A stretch of DNA of 64,000 bases from Pedobacter aquatilis (GTDB lineage Bacteria > Bacteroidota > Bacteroidia > Sphingobacteriales > Sphingobacteriaceae), in NCBI RefSeq assembly GCF_030409415.1, contig NZ_JAUFPW010000011.1, forward strand, positions 1 to 64,000, written 5' to 3'. The position numbers were made by a program, and so were the translations under genes. The notes beneath the pieces are model-generated. The model did no database searches. It was given only the letters and a program-made list of their open reading frames with translations, and was not told the origin of the DNA. Shown here piece after piece: positions 46,842-55,016 of this stretch; positions within the stretch are counted from its first letter, which is position 1, and the number at the start of each line of letters is the position of its first letter.

Positions 46842-48215
46842 ATGAACGAAGTTACTGAAACAACACCTGTATATTTTTCTTCAATCAAACTAAGAAACAT
46901 TAAGTGTTTCGGAGAGGAACAAATTTTGGATCTGAAAGACCAGAATGGAAATCTCTCTCAGTGGACTTTAATTTTAGGTAATAACGGCCTTGGCAAAACG
47001 ACGCTACTCAAATGTATTGTCTGGTCTACTCCCGTAGAAGAAACAGATCTTCTGCGAAGGGCTAAAGCTGGGTTAAATGAGGATGATAAGCGCTTAACAA
47101 TTAAACCAGCCTTAGATGGGCTCGAAGATGATAGTCAGTATGAGAAGATGGTTCGTTTGGGGCAAAACGTAATCGGTGAGGTTTCTGCTGAACTTAGTGT
47201 AGGTACACCATTCGGTGAAAAACCAGACGATAATTCACTGTTGTCATTTTCAGAAGTGATAGAAAACCGGAATGGTGAACTTCATACTGTGGAACCCGTA
47301 TTAATGGCCGTAAATAAGTTTTATGCCCCAAATATTTATGCATACAATGCAAGCAGGCACATGGAGCTTAAAAATGCCGATGCTTCGGCACTGAATGACC
47401 CTACTTATAATCTCTTTTCTGATTCTGGTGAACTCTTTGATGCCACTGAACAGCTTTTGTCTCAGGATCACGCTGCCCTCCAAGAACGGGGTATAGGGAA
47501 GGAGACCGAGCTCCTAAAGCAGATTAAGGAATTACTCGTGAAATTACTTCCAGGGTTGAAGAGCACGGACGATATCTTAATCTCAGCCAAACAAAAAGAG
47601 GTAAGGCTTAGAACAGATGATGGAGAAGTACCGTTGAATAGCCTGAGCCTAGGATATAAGACTATGGTGGCATGGACAGTGGATCTTGCGCTTAAAATGC
47701 TGGCGCGCAATCCGAGGAGCGATGATCCGCTTCGTGAACCTGCAGTCGTTATTATTGACGAAATTGATCTTCACCTTCACCCAACTTGGCAGAGGATCGT
47801 TCAGCAAACTTTAACTGACACTTTTCCAAACACCCAATTCATATGTACCGCCCATAGTCCTTTCATGGCGCAATCATCCGAAAATGAAAATCTTTGTGTG
47901 CTCGAGCGTAAGGGTAAGGAGGTGCATATCGACAATACGCCATTCATCGTTAAAGGATGGCGTATTGGCCAGATCATTACCAGTGATCTTTTTGGTGTGG
48001 ATAGCGAACGAAGTCCAGAATTTGAGGCTTTGATTGATGAACGCAGACTGCTGCTTGACAAGGATGTGAAAACAAACGGGGACAGTTTGCGGATCAAAGA
48101 GTTGGATCAGCTGCTCGCTGAGATGCCAATGGCGGAGAAGCATGATGATCAGGCACTTTTGGATCAGCTTCGAAAAACTGCTGAATTTTTAAAGACGGAA
48201 GGTAAACTAAAATGA
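46842..48215 (+). CDS. ptuA: Septu-like ATPase (PtuA type)
   Basis: This ABC/SMC-type AAA ATPase has about 457 residues from the ATG at 46842. N-terminal strands (VYFSSIKLRNIKCFGEEQILDL) lead to Walker A GNNGLGKTT (about 46-54), the signature LNSLSLGYKTMV, Walker B AVVIIDEIDLHLHP and the His-switch-like CTAHSPFMAQ. It overlaps a downstream HNH nuclease gene by four bases (ATGA), the arrangement of Septu, where PtuA forms the ATPase scaffold that controls PtuB during phage infection. Similar ATPase-HNH pairs also accompany some retrons, but no reverse transcriptase is present. Confidence 0.85.
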   Translation: MNEVTETTPVYFSSIKLRNIKCFGEEQILDLKDQNGNLSQWTLILGNNGLGKTTLLKCIVWSTPVEETDLLRRAKAGLNEDDKRLTIKPALDGLEDDSQYEKMVRLGQNVIGEVSAELSVGTPFGEKPDDNSLLSFSEVIENRNGELHTVEPVLMAVNKFYAPNIYAYNASRHMELKNADASALNDPTYNLFSDSGELFDATEQLLSQDHAALQERGIGKETELLKQIKELLVKLLPGLKSTDDILISAKQKEVRLRTDDGEVPLNSLSLGYKTMVAWTVDLALKMLARNPRSDDPLREPAVVIIDEIDLHLHPTWQRIVQQTLTDTFPNTQFICTAHSPFMAQSSENENLCVLERKGKEVHIDNTPFIVKGWRIGQIITSDLFGVDSERSPEFEALIDERRLLLDKDVKTNGDSLRIKELDQLLAEMPMAEKHDDQALLDQLRKTAEFLKTEGKLK

Positions 48216-49000
48216 TCGCAATAGATAAGGGAGCATCTCCAATGCAGTTGGCCGCTGTGTCTTTAGCAAAACAGCAGGAGTTTGCCTTGCTGTATGATGC
48301 CAGTAAATTAGGGTATGACGACGGAAGCCTGAAATTTGATATAGGAAACCAATACGCCAGTGCGGAAGTTAGAGCTGCATTAAAAGTTCGACAGTACAAT
48401 AAATGTTGTTTTAGTGAGGCGAAGTTTTGTGGAGATTATCCAAATGTAGAACATTTCAGGCCGAAGAAGCGAGTGGACTCTGAAGGTAAGACTAGTGTAT
48501 TCCCAGGGTATTACTGGCTAGCTTACCAATGGGATAACCTTTTTTATTGCAAGGTGCTGATAAACTGCAGCTATAAGCGTAATTTCTTTCCTTTAATGGA
48601 AGGCTCAGATAGGAAACTTAATCATCACGGACAGGAAATCGAGCATCCGGTGCTTATCGATCCATCAATAGAAAATCCAAGAGACCATATTCATTTCCAT
48701 CTTGATGAACCAATCGGCATCACTCAGAGAGGTAAAGAAAATATTAAATTACTTGGTCTGCGTGATAGTAGTTTTGAAGAATCCAGAAGAAGCCTGCTGA
48801 TCGTATTAAAAACGTACAAAGAGCTGGTAGAAGGGTTTTTGGCTAATGGATATTCCGCTGACCATAACATGGTAAAGCCACTTATGGACCGGCTGATAGA
48901 TTCAATGAAGCCTTCTGCGGAATTTAGTTCGATGGCAATAGATTTCTTGACAGGGTGGCACCCGCTGGAGTTAATCCAGGCTCAAGGTGAAAATCCTTGA
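48212..49000 (+). CDS. ptuB: Septu-like HNH nuclease (PtuB type)
   Basis: A 262-residue HNH nuclease. The catalytic region is KCCFSEAKFCGDYPNVEHFRPKKRVD, then YYWLAYQWDNLFYCKVLINCSYKRNFFPL, matching the PtuB/retron-type HNH family (VEHFRPK with a downstream Asn and Cys). The second Cys of the usual CxxC appears as Ser (CCFSE), so zinc binding may use neighbouring Cys. It is coupled to ptuA by a four-base overlap. Its last 77 bases are antiparallel to the 3' end of the HExxH gene. Confidence 0.82.
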   Translation: MIAIDKGASPMQLAAVSLAKQQEFALLYDASKLGYDDGSLKFDIGNQYASAEVRAALKVRQYNKCCFSEAKFCGDYPNVEHFRPKKRVDSEGKTSVFPGYYWLAYQWDNLFYCKVLINCSYKRNFFPLMEGSDRKLNHHGQEIEHPVLIDPSIENPRDHIHFHLDEPIGITQRGKENIKLLGLRDSSFEESRRSLLIVLKTYKELVEGFLANGYSADHNMVKPLMDRLIDSMKPSAEFSSMAIDFLTGWHPLELIQAQGENP

Positions 49001-49766
49001 TAAGAAGGAATTCTTGATGAATCACTTCAGTTCGCCATAACATGAAATCACGGGTAGCCGGATCTTGATGATGCTTTTGAGCTTCACTATACCAATCACT
49101 AATTGCTTTAAAAACAAAAAGGCCATGAAGCACGCCTCGTATTGGCCTGTTCTCCATGCGCCACGGTGAATAGTATTGTCTCCCATTATCGCTTACAAGT
49201 GGGATTTCTTTTTCAATAAGGCTTAGCATCAGGTGCATTGATTCATGGAGAATCGATTCGGCGAGCCTTACGGTATCAATTTCGGATTTTTTTTTTCCAA
49301 CCGAAACAAAAACTGTAAAAGGAATATCCGGATGGCTATAACTGGTATCGTATTCAGGTGCATACTGTTCAAGTAACTGCACAGCCTTTACGATATTTTT
49401 CACAGAAGAACCACAATGATTTGCAAAGTTCAACATATCTAATGCCTCATTAATCTGCTTTCCGCAGTCCAGTTTTTCATATTGTTCTATTGCAAGCATG
49501 GAGAGATCATTCTTAAGATAAAAGTCACCAAGATATTCAACATCGGGGAGCTCGATGGGCAGGGAAGACGAATTTACAAATTGCACTGGTGTGGGAATTC
49601 TTTTTTTTAAATAGACTTCCCGTGTGTTGTATACATTAGACATGTAGTTCTTGCACTGCAGTCTTTCATTATGCGCTTCAGCCAGTAGGCGAATGAATTT
49701 CAACTTCCATACAGGATTGGGGTTGCTGATGTATGCCTGGGTTTGCCCCTCTGGTAACAGCTTCAT
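48924..49766 (-). CDS. HExxH-type peptide beta-hydroxylase candidate
   Basis: A 280-residue protein with H174-E175-S-M-H178 inside RLAESILHESMHLML and the downstream IRGVLHGLFVFKAISDWY segment. This is the pattern of the HEXXH-motif family found next to radical SAM RiPP maturases. Members characterised as fusions use 2-oxoglutarate to beta-hydroxylate residues of cyclophane peptides. The C-terminal LTPAGATL block is also typical. It overlaps the upstream 2OG oxygenase gene by four bases, so the cluster is translated as a unit. Confidence 0.75.
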   Translation of the reverse strand: MKLLPEGQTQAYISNPNPVWKLKFIRLLAEAHNERLQCKNYMSNVYNTREVYLKKRIPTPVQFVNSSSLPIELPDVEYLGDFYLKNDLSMLAIEQYEKLDCGKQINEALDMLNFANHCGSSVKNIVKAVQLLEQYAPEYDTSYSHPDIPFTVFVSVGKKKSEIDTVRLAESILHESMHLMLSLIEKEIPLVSDNGRQYYSPWRMENRPIRGVLHGLFVFKAISDWYSEAQKHHQDPATRDFMLWRTEVIHQEFLLIKDFHLEPGLTPAGATLSRNLLPSN

Positions 49767-50350
49767 ATCTGGTTATAAGTATAAACCAAGGTGAAACGTT
49801 TGAAATTATGTACCGTTGAAACTGCATGATAAGAATTAGAGGAAATTTCAAATGCTATACCAGAATTGTGAACAGGAGAAATCACCGTTGCAACATCCTG
49901 CGGATCTTTCGAACCGAAAAGCATTAAATAACCTCCGTTTTCCGATTTCCAATTTTCATTGAGCTGTATCACCAACCTGTGGCTTTCTTGTTTTCCAAGG
50001 AAATCATTGTGAACCCCCATCTTGTAACCATCCACTAACAGATGTGCCGTAATCCCCACGAGTTCGAGATCAGTTGTAAGGAATTCATTTTTCAGCTTTT
50101 TTGCAATGCGGTCAGTAAAGTACTTATTATTAAGTATTGCTAATTCTTTAGGCATATTGAGGTCCATCAAGCTGAACTCATGCTGGGTATAGAAATCTGT
50201 CTCTGTCAGTTGCCACTCATCAGTAGTTTTTAGCCATTCCAATGTTTTTTCTGCCAGATCAGCCTCCATAATACACTCACTGATAAAGTGAGGAAAAGGA
50301 AGAACGGTCAAAGAAAGGTTGTCAATTGGTAATGGTTCATAAGGTCGCAT
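49763..50350 (-). CDS. 2-oxoglutarate/Fe(II) oxygenase of a RiPP cluster
   Basis: A 195-residue oxygenase of the prolyl-4-hydroxylase-like family. Iron ligands are H114-x-D116 (GVHNDF) and H175 (SYHAVS), with R185 as the 2-oxoglutarate anchor (FKRFTLVY). The ENGGYLMLFG and VHNSGIAFEIS segments are typical. It resembles the small oxygenases paired with cyclophane-forming radical SAM enzymes (YhhC-like naming). It overlaps the radical SAM gene by 14 bases and the HExxH gene by four. Confidence 0.78.
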   Translation of the reverse strand: MRPYEPLPIDNLSLTVLPFPHFISECIMEADLAEKTLEWLKTTDEWQLTETDFYTQHEFSLMDLNMPKELAILNNKYFTDRIAKKLKNEFLTTDLELVGITAHLLVDGYKMGVHNDFLGKQESHRLVIQLNENWKSENGGYLMLFGSKDPQDVATVISPVHNSGIAFEISSNSYHAVSTVHNFKRFTLVYTYNQI

Positions 50351-51488
50351 AGGCTAATTTTTTTTTAATTACTTGGCGCATGTGGTCAATCAGATAAAAC
50401 TGATCAGAACAATAAATTGAGGGGTTGTCAAAACCATTTTCCTTACCCCACCGATGCAACATCATGCCGCCACCGCACAGAGAAAGGTTTGCGCAATTGA
50501 TGCAAGCTTCATTCACCGGGCGTTGCATTTTTTTATATTCCTGAAATTCGCCCGTTACTATAAAATCCAGGATCGAGGTATCTCTAATATTTAACTGTTG
50601 TGAAAATTTGTCCGCCCCATTGAATGTGCTTTTTAATGTATCATTCTTCATTATGGTTCCGTCAGTATCAATGATTAAAATTCCAAAGTCAGTCAATCCC
50701 ATCCCTTCCTTACTCACCATTCCGCCCAAAAGCACCTTAAGCATATCATCAATTACTCGGATTGGTACAGGGTCAGCATCATCCAGATAAACATCCAGCA
50801 GATTACTCATCCATTCGCCATATTCAATTGAAGTAGCCGAAAGTTTTCCTGAAGGCAATCGGTCGTGATTGCCATCCTTATACAGAAAGTCCACACTAGG
50901 CGCATCGATTTCTTTAAAAAAGCTGTATACCTCTCTCGCATCCGAACTGGGGTCAATGACAGCCAACAGACCTGCATTCAGGAATTTATTGTCTTTATGG
51001 GCCTTGAGCAAACTGATCCCCTTCATGACTGAATGAAAAGTTCCCATGCCTTTATGGTCCAGTCTGAGTTTGTCGTGTGTTTTTTCCGGACCGTCTATGC
51101 TCACCGCGACACTGGTTTGAAAAGCGGAACAAATGTCCAACAACTCTGTAGTGATGAGCACCCCATTCGTTTGAATGCTGATTGGGTAGCTGGCAGGTAA
51201 AACAGTGCGCAACCGTTCTAGCAGATGGGCTAGACGCCTGCTTCCAAGTAAAAGCGGTTCTCCGCCGTGTAAGACTATACTGAATTTCGCCTGTTGTCTG
51301 GATGCAAGAACACCAAGTGAACAAATTAGGGAATCAATGGTCTCATTTGAGATGAGTTTAGATTGCTTAGACCAGTTATCATCCCCCATATGGTACACAT
51401 AGCAATAACTGCAATTAATATTGCATCTGCTGGCGACCTTTATTAGTATGGTGTCAATCTGACTTGAAGTATAAGCATTAACGTCCAC
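50337..51488 (-). CDS. radical SAM/SPASM peptide maturase (cyclophane-forming type)
   Basis: This enzyme has about 383 residues from a GTG at 51488; an upstream TTG at 51542 would lie deep inside the precursor gene. The radical SAM cluster motif is C-x3-C-x2-C (CNINCSYCY), followed by FSIVLHGGEPLLLG and SIQTNGVL. A C-terminal SPASM-type cysteine set is visible in ACINCANLSLCGGGMM...YCSD. The FxsB/GrrM/XyeB/YhhB relatives link an aromatic residue to the beta-carbon two residues later. It follows the precursor gene directly on the same strand. Confidence 0.85.
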   Translation of the reverse strand: MDVNAYTSSQIDTILIKVASRCNINCSYCYVYHMGDDNWSKQSKLISNETIDSLICSLGVLASRQQAKFSIVLHGGEPLLLGSRRLAHLLERLRTVLPASYPISIQTNGVLITTELLDICSAFQTSVAVSIDGPEKTHDKLRLDHKGMGTFHSVMKGISLLKAHKDNKFLNAGLLAVIDPSSDAREVYSFFKEIDAPSVDFLYKDGNHDRLPSGKLSATSIEYGEWMSNLLDVYLDDADPVPIRVIDDMLKVLLGGMVSKEGMGLTDFGILIIDTDGTIMKNDTLKSTFNGADKFSQQLNIRDTSILDFIVTGEFQEYKKMQRPVNEACINCANLSLCGGGMMLHRWGKENGFDNPSIYCSDQFYLIDHMRQVIKKKLAYATL

Positions 51489-51663
51489 GGTTGTGACGGT
51501 TATGGGTTCTGTTATAGGCGTGCAAGTGATTCTCCCTGTCAAAATCTATCTCTGCAATAAGCCTTTTTAAAACCTCATTGTCAATTTTGGAAGCATCAAC
51601 CGCCACTGGGATAATTTCGATTGGAGTTACTGGAGCACTTGAGCTGCGTTCGATTGGTTTCAT
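51478..51663 (-). CDS. RiPP precursor peptide (cyclophane type)
   Basis: A 61-residue peptide with ATG start. The first ~35 residues form an acidic/hydrophobic leader (PIEIIPVAVDASKIDNEVLKR). The C-terminus is a His/Asn/Arg-rich core ending AYNRTHNRHNRGR. It holds three triplets of the form aromatic-Asn-Arg (Tyr-Asn-Arg once, His-Asn-Arg twice), which fit the aromatic-x-x substrate rule of three-residue cyclophane maturases. The gene's 3' end overlaps the radical SAM gene start. The distribution of Tyr, His, His recalls YhhA-type precursors. Confidence 0.75.
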   Translation of the reverse strand: MKPIERSSSAPVTPIEIIPVAVDASKIDNEVLKRLIAEIDFDRENHLHAYNRTHNRHNRGR

Positions 51664-52068
51664 ATGCTATGATTTGGTCATAAAATTAGATATAAAAAAA
51701 TAGAAAACATACAGATAATAAATAACTATTTGATAATCAATAAATTATTTTGATTAAAAACTACGCATTATCTGCTTGCAAACAAACAAAATAATATATA
51801 AATTACTGTTAATCAGTTTATTAATTTGTTTATTGCTTGTGTGTTATTTTTTAAAATAAAAATTGTAGAATGTTTACATCCATCGTCAACCGATCTTTAA
51901 ATGCGTACTCATTGCTCGATATATCACGCTTTGTGAACCTTAGAGATCATAGTTTTGGATAAACTCAAGTTAAATTAGACAACGATTGGCTAATTAAAAT
52001 TAATGTCGTCGGAACTAAAGAAATAATAAATCTTTATCTTCGTGTATCTAATCATTTGTACTCTATAC
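51664..52068. other. divergent control region between the RiPP cluster and the flavo-protease gene
   Basis: About 400 bases, very AT-rich and without genes. It must drive both the minus-strand RiPP operon and the plus-strand flavo-protease operon. A near-consensus box tatcttcg lies at 52035-52042 before the ATG at 52069; no clear box was found for the precursor side. Confidence 0.45.
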
Positions 52069-54135
52069 ATGAATGAACACCAGCGAGAGGATATTCTCAG
52101 GCGATCCATAATACCAGAACATAAATACGTTTATATTTTAGGCAATACCGCTAAGCGCGTGACTTTTCATGCCCAGCAACATCGTGCTTTCAATCTAATC
52201 TGTGCTTTGATTGAATCTGGACGTTTAAAGCCCGGCGCCAGAATTGGTGTCGTAGGAGGCGGGCTTGCGGGTATGACCGCCGCACTTGCAGCTAAGATCA
52301 GAGGTTTTGAGGTTACCTTGTATGAACGTGGTCAAGTACTTATGCCAATGTGGAGCGGAAATGACACGCGGTATGTCCATCCACAGATTTATGACTGGCC
52401 TAAGAAAGGCAGTAATATCGAACTCACTAATCTTCCGGTTCTAAATTGGTATGCTCAATCTGCGCAAGCAATCTCTAGGCAAATCATGAATGAATGGAAG
52501 CAATACGGCTCTGGAATCCAGGTATGCCTGTCCACGGAGGTCGTTGAATTAACTGACCGCGACGAGTTTTGTATGGTGCGCGTTAACCCACATGAATTAA
52601 AAGACCACGAATGCGTGATCTTAGCCACTGGTTTTGGTATTGAAAAAACCGAAGGGATTCTTAATGCACAAACGTACTGGAAAAATGATTCGCTTCATCA
52701 GTCCGATAGCGGTAAGGTAAAGAAATACCTCATTTCAGGATGTGGTGATGGCGGTCTGATCGACGCTCTCCGCCTGTCCCTTCTGAATTTTAATCATCGG
52801 GAGCACTCTGAGGAATTTCTGAACCATCCAACATTTGATGGTGTCCGTCAGGCAATCCTTGATGCTGAGGATGGTCTTAGTGTTATGCCGGGCCAGCAGG
52901 CAAGCGAGGAGCTTAACAGACGGTATTCCACAATCCCTTTTCCGGATGAACTATATGATTTTTTGGGCTCCAAGTTACGCAATGATACCGAGGTCAATCT
53001 CAATGGAAAAAACGCGAGTCCAATGAGTCGGGATGCATCTGTTCACAACAGGGTTTTGGTTTTTCTGCTGACTAAACTAAAAAAGATTAACTATTTGGCC
53101 GGAAAAGCTGGTCCTTATGAACCAGATTCCGGTCAGTTCAAAGTGACCATTGCCATGCAGAATGGTAACACCATGCATGTAATTGTGGACAAAGTTATTA
53201 TCAGACACGGTCCGGAACAAATTCTCCAGCCTCTATTAGGCCCCAATTGTACGATTCCTACTTCACCACTTCCAGATATCAGTTGCGACAAACTGTGGCC
53301 AGAGGAGTATTATAATGGAATCGAAGTGCCCACCACAAATCAAAAAAAATATATGGCAGATAATATCGGATCATTACAATCACGTATAAAATATGATTTT
53401 AGCGTGGGTATTGGGGTGACTGAACAGGATGGAAAGTCACATTATGTACTCAAAATTCCAGACTCAAAGCCATTAAATTATTTGGCGGATATAATTGAGC
53501 ACAAAGGCTTTCCAGTAATTTTCCAACGCGTTCCCGAGCTAATCAGCGCGCAGTATGGAACGCTTCGTCAACAAGATAATTGGAAACCCAGGTTTGAAAT
53601 GGGTGCTCCAATTGCCAATAAAATCGAAGCTGAAATGAGCAGGAATTATTATGGTTCTTTGGGTGCTTTTGTAATCAATGCCTATGGACAGTTATGTGTG
53701 CTTTCCAGTTCTCATGCCGTAAGTTCACAGCACTACTCGAATAGTAATGAGGTCGTTTTACTCTATGACAGGAATTCTATCCGCTATACAAAATTTCAAT
53801 CGCTGGGCAAACTTACACATGCTACACACCTAAACTACAATTATGGTGATTTCAGCGAGCCCAATAAAATGGATGCAGGCCTGGTCGTTGTTGATGACCA
53901 ATTGAGTAAAACAATTTCATATGAGCGAATCAACGCTCTAGACGCTGAGAAAATTGCGGTTCACCAGGAGGTTGAAAAAATTGGTGCAGGATCGGGTATT
54001 ACCAAAGGAATTGTTTCCGCCGTGTCCTGCCGAATCCAGGTAAAGTTCAATGATGGATATGCGGTATTCAAGACGTATTTGAAATCAGAGGACTCAATGG
54101 CCGGTTTTCCGGAAGCGGCGATTCGGGCGCTTTAG
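52069..54135 (+). CDS. FAD/NAD(P)-binding and trypsin-like fusion, 3' end frameshifted
   Basis: The reading frame runs 688 codons from the ATG at 52069. Near residues 50-75 it has a dinucleotide fold, RIGVVGGGLAGMTAALAA ... VTLYERG, then CVILATGFG and ISGCGDGGLID, as in flavin-dependent monooxygenase/oxidoreductase proteins. From about residue 500 it changes to a trypsin-like domain: GSLGAFVINAYGQLCVLSSSHAVS (catalytic His), then MDAGLVVVDD (catalytic Asp). The expected Ser motif is missing from this frame but stands in the next one at 54069-54260. The frame therefore ends in unrelated residues. It diverges from the RiPP operon. Confidence 0.75.
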   Translation: MNEHQREDILRRSIIPEHKYVYILGNTAKRVTFHAQQHRAFNLICALIESGRLKPGARIGVVGGGLAGMTAALAAKIRGFEVTLYERGQVLMPMWSGNDTRYVHPQIYDWPKKGSNIELTNLPVLNWYAQSAQAISRQIMNEWKQYGSGIQVCLSTEVVELTDRDEFCMVRVNPHELKDHECVILATGFGIEKTEGILNAQTYWKNDSLHQSDSGKVKKYLISGCGDGGLIDALRLSLLNFNHREHSEEFLNHPTFDGVRQAILDAEDGLSVMPGQQASEELNRRYSTIPFPDELYDFLGSKLRNDTEVNLNGKNASPMSRDASVHNRVLVFLLTKLKKINYLAGKAGPYEPDSGQFKVTIAMQNGNTMHVIVDKVIIRHGPEQILQPLLGPNCTIPTSPLPDISCDKLWPEEYYNGIEVPTTNQKKYMADNIGSLQSRIKYDFSVGIGVTEQDGKSHYVLKIPDSKPLNYLADIIEHKGFPVIFQRVPELISAQYGTLRQQDNWKPRFEMGAPIANKIEAEMSRNYYGSLGAFVINAYGQLCVLSSSHAVSSQHYSNSNEVVLLYDRNSIRYTKFQSLGKLTHATHLNYNYGDFSEPNKMDAGLVVVDDQLSKTISYERINALDAEKIAVHQEVEKIGAGSGITKGIVSAVSCRIQVKFNDGYAVFKTYLKSEDSMAGFPEAAIRAL

Positions 54136-54260
54136 TCTTAACCACGGATGGTAGGCCAATGGGGATTATTTTTGCGGGAAATGAACAGGTATCCTATGCA
54201 TGCCCTATAATGCCAATACTTGAGCAATTTAACTGTACCGTTGTTATGCCGAGGCATTAA
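54069..54260 (+). pseudogene. out-of-frame 3' part of the trypsin-like domain
   Basis: In the +2 frame relative to the 52069 gene this codes for a segment with FSGSGDSGALVLTTDGRPMGIIFAG and ends ...VVMPRH. GDSG is the catalytic serine motif of trypsin-like proteases. Restoring one T in the tt run at 54067-54068 joins the frames as GYAVF-QDVFEIRG-LNGRFSGSGDSG. So one base appears deleted, by mutation or sequencing error. Confidence 0.8.
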
Positions 54261-54295
54261 TCTAATAAAATAAAGCTCTTTTAAGTTAAAAAAAT

Positions 54296-54814
54296 ATGGA
54301 TATCAAAAAAATAGATGACCTGTTAAAATACCTTTCAGCATACACCCAAATTATTATTGGGGAATATACGAACGAAAAAGAGAAGAGTATTGTCCTTGAA
54401 GCTGAACAGCTGAAACTTATTTACAAAAGCAAAGAAAACACCTATCACTTGGATAGATTAGGTAAAGAAGTTGTAGATACACGTTTATCATGGGCGACAT
54501 ATCAGGCAGAAAAAGAGAGTGAAAAATATAGTTTCAGTGAGGCGATCAGATTCGGTGTACAAGCGGAAATAAACAAGCAGACTATAAAAAAGACTGGTAG
54601 ACGTTCTGGTTTTCAATCTTTTGATCAGAGCCACAAACACAAAAGGTTTCCAGAGGAATCTAAGGTATTGCCGCATGCGCCCGACTTATCTACCTGGCAA
54701 AAAATTGCTAATTTCCAGGACAGCCCACAATTAAATCAGCGAATAGCATTTTGGGCTGGTATCCTAACCATTATCAGCGCCATCATTGCCATCGTGGTGT
54801 TATTCACTTCTTAA
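54296..54814 (+). CDS. tail-anchored hypothetical protein
   Basis: A 172-residue protein: helical, charged cytoplasmic part (coiled-coil-like around 40-90), then one hydrophobic helix at about 148-170 (FWAGILTIISAIIAIVVLF) at the very C-terminus. It starts 36 bases after the restored end of the flavo-protease gene on the same strand, so probably shares its operon. No family is recognised. Confidence 0.6.
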   Translation: MDIKKIDDLLKYLSAYTQIIIGEYTNEKEKSIVLEAEQLKLIYKSKENTYHLDRLGKEVVDTRLSWATYQAEKESEKYSFSEAIRFGVQAEINKQTIKKTGRRSGFQSFDQSHKHKRFPEESKVLPHAPDLSTWQKIANFQDSPQLNQRIAFWAGILTIISAIIAIVVLFTS

Positions 54815-54887
54815 AACCTGCAAATCAAAGATGAGTCTTCTTTGATTAAAACAGAGATTTATTTTAAGCTGGATAAACCAGAGTACG

Positions 54888-54980
54888 TTGACCCCGCCTC
54901 ACCAGAAATAAATTTGCTGTAAGGTTTTGCTTGTCTGTATTTTAGAGAATTGGCGGAAACGCGTCAACTGAATTGGTTTA
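54888..54980. mobile_element. IS-end-like relic, copy 2
   Basis: ttgaccccgcctcacca at 54888 and 'tggcggaaacgcgtcaactgaattggttta' ending at 54980 parallel the two ends of the 44747-44850 element in the same orientation. It is more decayed and lacks the inner direct repeats. Together the two copies bracket module B. Confidence 0.5.
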
Positions 54981-55016
54981 TGCAATGAACAATCATTTTC
55001 GAAGATCATAGAAATT

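Noticed and set aside
46821..49000. a retron
   Set aside because: The ATPase-HNH pair also accompanies retrons, but there is no reverse transcriptase or msr/msd-like RNA region nearby.
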